Origin: Streptomyces sp. B21-083
Lineage (GTDB): Bacteria > Actinomycetota > Actinomycetes > Streptomycetales > Streptomycetaceae
Direction: 5' to 3'
Assembly: GCF_036898825.1 (NCBI RefSeq)
Contig: NZ_JARUND010000001.1
Location: 2,232,001 to 2,296,000 of the forward strand
DNA length: 64,000 bases
Positions within the stretch are counted from its first letter, which is position 1. The number at the start of each line of letters is the position of its first letter. A model generated the notes under the pieces. That model was given only the letters and a program-made list of their open reading frames with translations. It did not search any database and was not told the DNA's origin. Positions 47,305 to 54,519 of the stretch are shown one piece after another. The position numbers and the translations under genes were made by a program.

Positions 47305-48146
47305 TCGGCGGCCGGTCCAGTCACGTCGACGCTGACCTTGACGACGGCTGCCGCGATGGCCTTCTGGACGGCGGCCACCACCTCGGCTGTGTCCACCCCT
47401 GCGCCGACTAGCTTCGCGAGCGCCGTCAACGCCGCAGTCTGCCCCGCCTCGACCGCCTTCAGCTCGGCGAACTGCGCAAGCAGCACGGCGTACTTCGCGT
47501 CCTCGTACCGCAGGAACGTGCCCGCGGTCCGGGCCGGATCCGTATTGGCGGGCGCCGTCGGGCTGTTCAGCGGGTACGCCCACACCGCTTCCGCGATGTC
47601 CTTCATTTCAGCGGCGGTCAGCGTCACGTCGTTCTCCTCGGTGGTGGGTCGCGGGGCGCCCTTTTGGACCCACGCATAGAGCGGTCCGCCGGGGCATTCG
47701 GTTGCGTAGCCGTCCCGGTGGCCCTTGATCTCGTTGCCTGCGCCGTTCGCCCGCAGCAGCTCGATGCCGTCGCGGATCGCGGAGAGCATGGCGTCGGTGG
47801 GCGCGGTCAGGCCTTCGTCGCCGACCAGGCCGACGATCGCGTAGTGCGCCTTGTTCAGCGGCTGGTTGCCGTTGGCCCCGGTGCGACGGCCGATGCCCCG
47901 GCCCTCCAGCAGGAACCCGTGGGGGCAGGCCGCGTAGTTGTAGGCGACGTCGGAGTAGCCCTCGGCCACGTTGGCGAGGTGCGAGATGCGGATCGCCTTC
48001 CACTCGGCGATGCACGCCCCGTGGTCCGTGAGCAACTTGGTGCTCACCGGTGCACCCTCGTAGTGCACTTTCACACCCAAGGTCGCGGCCTGGAACGGGG
48101 CAGCCGAGACGGGCCAGCCGAGCTGGGCGCGCGTAACGAGCTGCAT
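47301..48146 (-). CDS. Endolysin: N-acetylmuramoyl-L-alanine amidase (PGRP fold)
   Basis: 281 residues. Amidase_2/PGRP domain about residues 1-165: GVKVHYEGAP with a zinc-type His, DVAYNYAACPHGFLLEGRGI, and EIKGHRDGYATECPGGPLYA with the second His and Cys. A linker and helical C-terminus follow (EDAKYAVLLAQFAELKAVEA), perhaps for oligomerisation or wall targeting. Cleaves the amide bond between muramic acid and the stem peptide to lyse the host. Its ATG overlaps the Tad2-like gene's stop. Confidence 0.93.
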   Translation of the reverse strand: MQLVTRAQLGWPVSAAPFQAATLGVKVHYEGAPVSTKLLTDHGACIAEWKAIRISHLANVAEGYSDVAYNYAACPHGFLLEGRGIGRRTGANGNQPLNKAHYAIVGLVGDEGLTAPTDAMLSAIRDGIELLRANGAGNEIKGHRDGYATECPGGPLYAWVQKGAPRPTTEENDVTLTAAEMKDIAEAVWAYPLNSPTAPANTDPARTAGTFLRYEDAKYAVLLAQFAELKAVEAGQTAALTALAKLVGAGVDTAEVVAAVQKAIAAAVVKVSVDVTGPAAE

Positions 48147-48415
48147 CAGACGCTCCTCCAGTCCTCAGCCAGGACGTCCGACACGGTCGGCGCCCAGGGA
48201 ACGAACGAGCTGTCTGCCGCGCAGAGCATCAGGTACGGCCGGAACCTGCACACCGTGCCCTGTGAGATGCCTGTGGCCTCGGCGGTGTTGGCGTTGATCG
48301 GGATGCCGTCCGGATAGCCCTTCTGATGCACCACGAACTGACCGCCTGCGTTCCAGCCTTCGCGGGCGAGGCGCCCGCCCTCCTTGAGCGCCCTCAGCGC
48401 ATCGCTGAAGTCCAT
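48146..48415 (-). CDS. Tad2-family (DUF2829) anti-Thoeris protein
   Basis: 89 residues with both ends of the DUF2829/Tad2 signature: MDFSDALRALKEGGRLAREG followed by WNAGGQFV, and PYLMLCAADSSFVPWAPTVS followed by DVLAEDW. Tad2 proteins are phage sponges that bind the cyclic-ADP-ribose-type signal of Thoeris immunity. The ATG follows a good GGAGGCACTG site. Placed at the tail-lysis border, it overlaps the endolysin start by one base. Family assignment is strong; actual ligand binding by this member is inferred, and the middle part (YPDGIPINANTAEATGISQG) differs in length from well-studied members. Confidence 0.88.
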   Translation of the reverse strand: MDFSDALRALKEGGRLAREGWNAGGQFVVHQKGYPDGIPINANTAEATGISQGTVCRFRPYLMLCAADSSFVPWAPTVSDVLAEDWRSV

Positions 48416-48433
48416 CAGTGCCTCCAGGGCATG

Positions 48434-48461
48434 AAAAAGCCCCGGCCAGGCGGCGCGGGGG
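48434..48461 (-). terminator. GC hairpin with U-run between tail and Tad2/lysis genes
   Basis: On the minus strand an imperfect CCCC...GGGGC stem is followed by TTTTT, resembling an intrinsic terminator. It would reduce read-through from tail genes into the Tad2/lysis part, or separate their expression. Confidence 0.5.
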
Positions 48462-48481
48462 TGCGGAGTGGAGCGGTGGCC

Positions 48482-49561
48482 TCAGAGTTCCGAGACAGGC
48501 ACGGCGGTCAGTTCGATCCGGTCATACGGCCCCCAGTCGCCGGTCTCGTACAGCAGGCCCACCATGTCCGGGGTGAGCATCGCCATCGAGGAGTACGCCG
48601 CGTGCAGGCCGGAGATCTTGCGGCAGGTCCACCACGTCCGGCCGGCGTCGTCGCTCCGGCGGACCGCCATCGCGACCCGCCCGTCGGGATGCTCCGGCCC
48701 CGCGTACAGGAGTGGCCCGTCGGGGACTTGGAGAAGGCTGCCGTGGACGGCTGGTGTGGTGATGCCGGCCTGGACCCGGAACGCGGACTGCAGGGTGTTG
48801 CCGCCGTCGGTGGACCAGGTGTCTGCGCGGGTGCCCGGTACGGTGCCGCCCTGGTCACGGCAGTTCGCGTACAGGCGCCCGTCGGGCAACTCGGCGATGG
48901 CGGTCTCGTTCTCGTTGATCGCACCGTTCGGGGTCGATGAGGTGTAGGCGATGCGCCAGGTGTGGCCGCCGTCGTCGCTCACCACACCGTGCGCACCCAG
49001 GTACTTGAGCTCGGCCCCGGTGTCCGTGGTGCCGGCTGCCGGGATGCGGGAGTGGTCGGCGGGAATGACCAGCCGCCCCGCACGGTCGCCCTGGGATACG
49101 GCGACGCCGCGGCCCGGTCCGGTCGCGTACCAGCGCATCCAACTGGCCTTGACCTGCGACGTGATGTCGGCGGGCGTCGTCCACGTGGCGCCGGAGTCCG
49201 TGCTGCGCTGGACATACACCTGCCGGGTCGCCAGCCCCTTCATGATGTCCGCCTCGCTGACGCTGCCCAAGTTGCCGCAGGACAGGAGCACGAGATCCCC
49301 GGATGCAGGGTCGGTGACGATGGCCGGGTTGCCGGCCGTGTTGACGCCGTGGCTGGTGACGATCGACTGCGGCCCCCACGTGAGGCCGCCGTCGGTGGAG
49401 CGACGCTGGACGATGTCGATCTCACCGGAGTCGGCGCTGCTGGCTTTGCGTCCCTCGGCCAGAGCGAGCAGCGAGCCGTCGGGCGCCAGGGTCAAGACGG
49501 GGATGCGGTACGAGGCGTAACCGAAGGAGCTGGCGGCGAACGGAACGGACGTGAAACCCAC
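48482..49561 (-). CDS. Sialidase-like (GH33) tail protein
   Basis: 359 residues, a six-bladed propeller of the sialidase type: the arginine-triad start YRIPVLTLAPDGSLLALAEG, Asp boxes STDGGLTWGP, STDSGATWTT and SDDGGHTWRI, and the acid region NENETAIAELPDGRLYANCRD. Located among the last tail genes, no signal peptide, GTG start behind a GAGGAG site: probably a virion-borne depolymerase or receptor-binding protein. Streptomyces is not known for abundant sialic acid, so the substrate may be a related nonulosonic or 2-keto acid of the wall polymers. Confidence 0.87.
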   Translation of the reverse strand: MGFTSVPFAASSFGYASYRIPVLTLAPDGSLLALAEGRKASSADSGEIDIVQRRSTDGGLTWGPQSIVTSHGVNTAGNPAIVTDPASGDLVLLSCGNLGSVSEADIMKGLATRQVYVQRSTDSGATWTTPADITSQVKASWMRWYATGPGRGVAVSQGDRAGRLVIPADHSRIPAAGTTDTGAELKYLGAHGVVSDDGGHTWRIAYTSSTPNGAINENETAIAELPDGRLYANCRDQGGTVPGTRADTWSTDGGNTLQSAFRVQAGITTPAVHGSLLQVPDGPLLYAGPEHPDGRVAMAVRRSDDAGRTWWTCRKISGLHAAYSSMAMLTPDMVGLLYETGDWGPYDRIELTAVPVSEL

Positions 49562-49580
49562 GGGGCTCCTCAGAGAAGGT

Positions 49581-50243
49581 CTACGGCAACGGTTCGACGG
49601 ACAGTTGGCCGTCGGAGACGCGGGTGACGGCGCCGATCGTGCCCGCCGCCGACACCTGATAGGTGGGGGTGACGGTGAGGCTGGCGCCCGGGGTGAGGCC
49701 GGTCCGGATCACCCTGCGCGTCGCGTAGGTGCGCCCGCCCCATGTCGAGATGGAGTTCGTCTCGCTGCTGGCCTCCGTGAGGGCTGCCCCGGAGGCGCGC
49801 CATCCGGCCCACGCTGTCGCCGTCGAGGAGACCGTGTTGTGGACGGCCGCGCCGATACTGATCGCGATCCGCCCGGACGCGGGGATCGTCGTCGTCAGAG
49901 GCGCCCAGTTGCCCGACGCGAAGTCGGTGAACGCGCCGGTCGTGAACGAGGCCGGCATCGACACCTGGTTGCTCACCGCGGGCGCGGCCGAGAAGTAGGG
50001 GATCTGCCGCCAGCCCGCAGCGTCGTACACGTCGAGGCGCTTCTCGGCGACCAGCCACGTCATCATGCCTTCGACGGGTGCGAAGCTTCCGGCGAGGGTG
50101 GCGCCGCGTGTTGAGGCGGAAGCGAAGCGCATCACGCCGCGCGGGATGACGCCTGCCGCGAGGTCTGCGATGGCCTTCGGGATGCTGGGGGCGTCGGTCA
50201 GGGCCATCAGCGTGATGCCCTGCCCGTAGTCGTCGGTTGCCAT
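49581..50243 (-). CDS. Tail fibre/minor tail protein
   Basis: 220 residues. N-terminal SIPKAIADLAAGVIPRGVMR, then WLVAEKRLDVYDAAGWRQIP, a motif common in actinophage tail fibres where a short particle-attachment domain precedes a beta-rich Ala/Ser/Thr region (RIAISIGAAVHNTVSSTATA, TPTYQVSAAGTIGAVTRVSD). Starts on the last base of the preceding stop codon. Probably exposed at the tail tip. Confidence 0.78.
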   Translation of the reverse strand: MATDDYGQGITLMALTDAPSIPKAIADLAAGVIPRGVMRFASASTRGATLAGSFAPVEGMMTWLVAEKRLDVYDAAGWRQIPYFSAAPAVSNQVSMPASFTTGAFTDFASGNWAPLTTTIPASGRIAISIGAAVHNTVSSTATAWAGWRASGAALTEASSETNSISTWGGRTYATRRVIRTGLTPGASLTVTPTYQVSAAGTIGAVTRVSDGQLSVEPLP

Positions 50244-50452
50244 CAGGCCTCCGGGACCGGGGTGACGCGGACTTCGTAGCGGTCTGCGTCGACGGAGGTG
50301 ATGCCGGGGCGGGCGGCGATCTGGTCGCGTACCGCCTGAAGGAGTACCACCTCGTCGACGAGGTGGTACTCGTCGAGGACGGCGACCCGTACTTCGACGG
50401 CGCCTTCCTCGGACTGTCCGGTGAGTGCCACGTAGGGGTAGTCGAGGGCCAT
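50243..50452 (-). CDS. Small tail-region protein
   Basis: 69 residues from ATG 50452 (MALDYPYVALTGQSEEGAVE). Contains EVRVAVLDEYHLVDEVVLLQ and ends RYEVRVTPVPEA. Its coding DNA holds a short inverted repeat (ACCACCTCGTCGACGAGGTGGT) around the DEYHLVDEV codons. Small proteins of this kind follow tail-tip genes in related phages. Overlaps both neighbours by one base. Function unknown. Confidence 0.7.
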   Translation of the reverse strand: MALDYPYVALTGQSEEGAVEVRVAVLDEYHLVDEVVLLQAVRDQIAARPGITSVDADRYEVRVTPVPEA

Positions 50453-51183
50453 CACGCCATCCTTTCGAGCTTGATCCACGAGTCTTCGTACAAGGTCACA
50501 CCGGTTCCGCCGCCTGTTTGGGCGCCCCAGTTCGCTGCGAATGTTCCGCCCGTGGTCGTGTTGACGGTGCCGCTCATGGCGACGCCGATCACCGTGGAGA
50601 TGACGCCGAAGGAGCGGGAGCCGCCGTTTACGGAGGTGTCAATGGAACGCATGGTGGTGGGCAGAGCGGTCATGGCGGTGTCGCCCGCGTAGCAGACCCA
50701 CGACCCGGTGGCGGAGGCGGGCACGATCCACGACCAGTTGATGTCCGAGGCTCCGTCGCCGGACCATTTCGCGAACACTTCCAGGGTGTAGCTCGCGTTC
50801 GGGGCGAGGGTCACAGACAGGTGTGGGTCGGCGGCCGGGGTCGCCGAGGTGCGCGGGCCCGTCAGGATCGTCTTGCGTTTGAACAGGCGGGTGCCGATGC
50901 CGTCCGTGTCGGCGACCATGCGGCCCCAGGCCAGCCAGTTACCGGACGAGGACTGGGTGATGGCGATGACGTCGCCGACGACCGGATTCGGGTAGAACTC
51001 CATGCGACGGCACGGGATACCGTCCGCAGTAACCGTTCCATCAGTGCCGACCACGGTGACGACGGCGAGCCGCCAGTCGCCGCCGCGCACCGTGCTCTCC
51101 TGCTCCCCGGTCCGCTTGATCTGCTGCTTCAACGCCTGCGTGAGGTCCCGGCGGACGGCCAGGGCAGGCCGTTCGATGCTCAC
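50452..51183 (-). CDS. Minor tail protein with C-terminal beta domain
   Basis: GTG 51183 overlaps the upstream stop; 243 residues. N-terminal helix (DLTQALKQQIKRTGEQESTV) and beta domain (RRMEFYPNPVVGDVIAITQS), then a virion beta-sandwich (HLSVTLAPNASYTLEVFAKW, NWSWIVPASATGSWVCYAG) that recurs in actinophage tail proteins. Confidence 0.8.
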   Translation of the reverse strand: MSIERPALAVRRDLTQALKQQIKRTGEQESTVRGGDWRLAVVTVVGTDGTVTADGIPCRRMEFYPNPVVGDVIAITQSSSGNWLAWGRMVADTDGIGTRLFKRKTILTGPRTSATPAADPHLSVTLAPNASYTLEVFAKWSGDGASDINWSWIVPASATGSWVCYAGDTAMTALPTTMRSIDTSVNGGSRSFGVISTVIGVAMSGTVNTTTGGTFAANWGAQTGGGTGVTLYEDSWIKLERMA

Positions 51184-52271
51184 GAGTCTTCCTTCGCGGA
51201 GATCGTGGAGATCGGGAAGTCCCCGCCGATGTCCAAGGGCACCGCGAAGGCGGCGACCTGGTGGAGTTCGCGGGTGCCGTCCTCGTGCAGCACCCGCAAT
51301 ACGTCCCCGACCTCCAGCGCCGGGTTCGGCAGGGACGAAAAGTTCCCGGAAGCGTTCGGCGACTTCGCCGCGGCCAACTTCAGGTTGGCGGCCTGCGTGC
51401 ACGCGGCGAGCGTGATGAGGGTCGGCGAGCTGTAGAAGGTCGGGCGCCGGCCGAAGGGCCCACCCCAGTAGGTGGGGCTGTTGGTGTCGCTGTCGGTCGC
51501 CAAATATGCGACGGGAGCCACATTGTCGGCCGTGTTCTCGCCCCGCGCGAGGACGCCGTTGAACACGTTGTCGCTGGTCATGGCGCGGGTGCCGGAGACG
51601 TAGACGCCGCCCTCGGTCGCCTCGACCGCCCACGCCGGTTCGGTAGTGAGGAGGTCCGGGAGGGTGGCGATGACGAACACGCCGTCCGCGCTCGCATAGA
51701 CGACGGCGCCGGCCGCCGAGGCGATCTCCTGGACGGCCGCCCACGGATCGCCTTCGGTGTCGAAGGTGCGGCGGCCGATCGTCACGTCGACGATGTCGGT
51801 GGTGACGGCAGCGTCCGGAATGGAGCGGACGACGAGCGCGGTCACGGCGCTGACGACGGTGCCGGTGGCCGTGTACGGCTCGGTGAACTTGTCGTCCGCG
51901 ATGACCGCCGACAGATCCTTGCCCTGCAAGGTGACGGGGCCTTGGCCGAGGTCGCCCTCGACGGCGTCCAGGCGGAACACACCGAGCGGCACCAACTCGG
52001 AGGTGCCGTCGCCGTACTCGACGCCGCGGGCGACCCGTAGCCGCGCCCCATAGGTGGCCAGCTGGTCGTTCGGGGTGCGCGGGATGAGGGCGACGTCGCA
52101 GCCGGTCACGGTGCAGGTGCGGCGAATCGACTGGCTGCGGTCCACGGTCACCGACCCGCCCGTATGGTCGAGGTCGATGACCTGGCCCGTCGTCAGAAAC
52201 AACTGCACCGTCGTGGCGACGTTGTGGGACTCGGCGAGACGCTGCAGGAAACGGGCCGACACGGAGTACAC
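51180..52271 (-). CDS. DUF5047 tail-tip protein
   Basis: 363 residues matching DUF5047 phage proteins: starts YSVSARFLQRLAESHNVATT, then GSVTVDRSQSIRRTCTVTGC, GVFRLDAVEGDLGQGPVTLQ and VQEIASAAGAVVYASADGVF. The fold is probably related to siphovirus tail-hub proteins that plug the tail tube. GTG start 3 bases after the upstream stop. Confidence 0.83.
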   Translation of the reverse strand: MYSVSARFLQRLAESHNVATTVQLFLTTGQVIDLDHTGGSVTVDRSQSIRRTCTVTGCDVALIPRTPNDQLATYGARLRVARGVEYGDGTSELVPLGVFRLDAVEGDLGQGPVTLQGKDLSAVIADDKFTEPYTATGTVVSAVTALVVRSIPDAAVTTDIVDVTIGRRTFDTEGDPWAAVQEIASAAGAVVYASADGVFVIATLPDLLTTEPAWAVEATEGGVYVSGTRAMTSDNVFNGVLARGENTADNVAPVAYLATDSDTNSPTYWGGPFGRRPTFYSSPTLITLAACTQAANLKLAAAKSPNASGNFSSLPNPALEVGDVLRVLHEDGTRELHQVAAFAVPLDIGGDFPISTISAKEDS

Positions 52272-52274
52272 GGA

Positions 52275-54509
52275 TCACCCCATCCGGCGGTCAAGCAGCA
52301 GATCCTCGCAGGTTGCGTACACGGGCAGCAGGTCGGCGCAGGTCGCGAACTCGGCTATCACGTCCTGCCAGGTGCGGCCACCGGACCCGGCGACCGAGAC
52401 CGCTACCGGCATGTCCGCCTCGGTCAGCGGCAGCGTCCACGCCCGCCACACCTCCTGCGCGAGCTGACTGACGCGGGCCTCCGGCACCTGCGCGACGTTG
52501 ACGTACATGTCGGCCACGCCCATGCCCGGGTTGGCCTGCCACAGCAGGACGTTCCCCGAATCGAGCAGCAGGTGAAGGGCTGTGCGTTCGGCGTCGCTAC
52601 GCGTCCAGATCGCCAGATCGCCTTCGAGGCCCTGCCGTTTCCCGGACAGCACGACCTTGTTGCGGCGTCCGCGCACCACATACGAGGCCTGATCGATGGG
52701 TCTGTTCCAGTCTGGGGCCCGCTGGACCATCACGCGGCAGGCCCGCTGCGGATTCCCGGGATCCTTCAGCCACGCCTCTTGGATGTCCGCCAGGAGCACC
52801 GTGACCGTCGCCGAGGTGCGGGTCGACGCGAGCGCGCCGGTGCTGTCGTAGATTTCGATGCGGTAGTAGACCGGCACCCCGATGGGCGCCTCATGGTCCT
52901 CGATGACCATCAGGTCCGAGACGATGACCTGCTGGCTGATCAGCCCGTCAGTGCTGCGTACCAGGGTCCGGGCGCCATCCGGTGCCACCCGGTACACGGT
53001 CAGCAGATAGTCGAGCGGCAACTCCCTCAGCGTCAGCTCGACGTAGCTGTTGTCGTCGGCCACAGCAACCGCAGTCTGCGGCAGCACCTGCCACAACACC
53101 ACCTGGTCGAGGTGCAGGATGGAGCTCACCGCCGACGCGGTCGCCACGACCTCGACAGCGCCCTGCGTGGCGTTCGCCGGCGCCACCCCGTCCGACGGCA
53201 GCACATACCAGGACGACCCCGGAAGCCCGTAGCTGGTGCCGGTCGACGTGCCAAGGTCGACGTTCGCGGCGTCGTACCAGCGGATCCGGACCAGCGCAGA
53301 CGACCACGTGCCCGCCGCCGGATGGGCCAGAACCTGAACCCGCCAGTTCAGTCCCGCCCCGCCCGGCGCCGGAAAGCGGCCCGAGCGGAGTGTGGACGCT
53401 GTCGCGGTCGCCGACGATACGGCGAGCGCGTAGGCGCCCTCGAAGAAGCTGCTGCCCCACGGTGTCGTGCGCGCGGCCGTTGCCACCCCAGACGTCACCG
53501 TCCAGCCGCCGACACCCTGCTCGACGCTGGAGTCGGCGTAGGAGAGCACCGATCCGGCCTGGAGTTTGGGTGCGACCGTCACCACGACGGTCTCCAGGCG
53601 CAGCACCTGTGCAGCACTCGCCCCGTCCAGGCCGGCCGCCACCGAGCAGGTTGCCGCGTTCGACGGGGCTGCCAGGGAGGCCCGTTGCCGGTACATGCCT
53701 GTGCCGGGTGCGGCCAGCGTCGACTTCTGGGCGGCGATCTGGCTGCCGCCCGCATCGTAGAACCGGAGCTCGATCCAGGCTGTCGACCCGGAGGTGGGCG
53801 GCTGCAAGTAGGCGTAGGCCAGGTATTCCTCGCCCGGCGTGACGGTCGGCCGGGCAACCGCCAGCACCGACGCATTGCCGGCGCCGACCACGGTCATGGC
53901 CAGGGTGTGGCCGCCAGCCAGATAGTTGTCGACAGCCCAGGTCACCACCGGAACCTGCCGGGAAATGGTGGAGTTGGCGACAACGCCCCAGCCGGTCGCG
54001 TCGACCTCGGCGCTCTCGGTGTTGAAGGCCAGCAGGTTGCCGGTCGTCCGGATCGGGAGGCCGAGGTAGACGTTCTCCCAGAACTGGTTGACCAGCCCGG
54101 CGGCCGGTGTGGACGACAGCAGCACCTGCGCCTGTGTCGCCCCCACCGGAGCCACCCCGGCCACACCAACCCGATGCCAGCTCGCTGAGGCTGCGGCCGT
54201 GACGACCGACCAGGTGATGCTGATCTCGACGCCGCCGCTGGTGAGCCAGCGGATCCCGATCCGCTCGGGAACGCTGGCACCCGCAGCGTCCGAGAACGTC
54301 TGATACAGGGTGCCTGCGGTGACCGGATACGAGGAGACGGTGCGGGCCTGGACTTCGCCCGACGCCACCGATTTGACGGTGAGGCAGCCGTCCCCGTTCC
54401 GCCCACCCGTCCCCTTGCTGAGGGTGCAGTTGAGTTTCGCCGTCCACCCAGAGGTGTTCGGGTCGACGGACTCGGTCGTCGCGGAGAGGAAATTCCCGGG
54501 GATCGACAA
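52275..54509 (-). CDS. Large tail protein with three carbohydrate-binding-like repeats
   Basis: TTG 54509 follows a strong GAGGAGG site, giving 744 residues. Three tandem jelly-roll modules begin at about residues 6, 158 and 320, each opening with the pattern N/S-x-L-S/A-x-x-x-x-S-V/A-x-x-x-x-x-GW (NFLSATTESVDPNTSGW, NLLAFNTESAEVDATGW, SVLSYADSSVEQGVGGW) and resembling CBM4/9-type galactose-binding sandwiches. The C-terminal ~270 residues are a separate tail domain (YYRIEIYDSTGALASTRTSA, RACRVMVQRAPDWNRPID). It follows the tape measure as distal-tail proteins do. Probably binds wall polysaccharide during adsorption. Confidence 0.82.
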   Translation of the reverse strand: MSIPGNFLSATTESVDPNTSGWTAKLNCTLSKGTGGRNGDGCLTVKSVASGEVQARTVSSYPVTAGTLYQTFSDAAGASVPERIGIRWLTSGGVEISITWSVVTAAASASWHRVGVAGVAPVGATQAQVLLSSTPAAGLVNQFWENVYLGLPIRTTGNLLAFNTESAEVDATGWGVVANSTISRQVPVVTWAVDNYLAGGHTLAMTVVGAGNASVLAVARPTVTPGEEYLAYAYLQPPTSGSTAWIELRFYDAGGSQIAAQKSTLAAPGTGMYRQRASLAAPSNAATCSVAAGLDGASAAQVLRLETVVVTVAPKLQAGSVLSYADSSVEQGVGGWTVTSGVATAARTTPWGSSFFEGAYALAVSSATATASTLRSGRFPAPGGAGLNWRVQVLAHPAAGTWSSALVRIRWYDAANVDLGTSTGTSYGLPGSSWYVLPSDGVAPANATQGAVEVVATASAVSSILHLDQVVLWQVLPQTAVAVADDNSYVELTLRELPLDYLLTVYRVAPDGARTLVRSTDGLISQQVIVSDLMVIEDHEAPIGVPVYYRIEIYDSTGALASTRTSATVTVLLADIQEAWLKDPGNPQRACRVMVQRAPDWNRPIDQASYVVRGRRNKVVLSGKRQGLEGDLAIWTRSDAERTALHLLLDSGNVLLWQANPGMGVADMYVNVAQVPEARVSQLAQEVWRAWTLPLTEADMPVAVSVAGSGGRTWQDVIAEFATCADLLPVYATCEDLLLDRRMG

Positions 54510-54519
54510 AGGAGCCTCC

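Noticed and set aside
50340..50385. Inverted repeat ACCACCTCGTCGACGAGGTGGT as an operator
   Set aside because: It lies inside a tail gene and encodes DEYHLVDEV; most likely a coincidence of codons.
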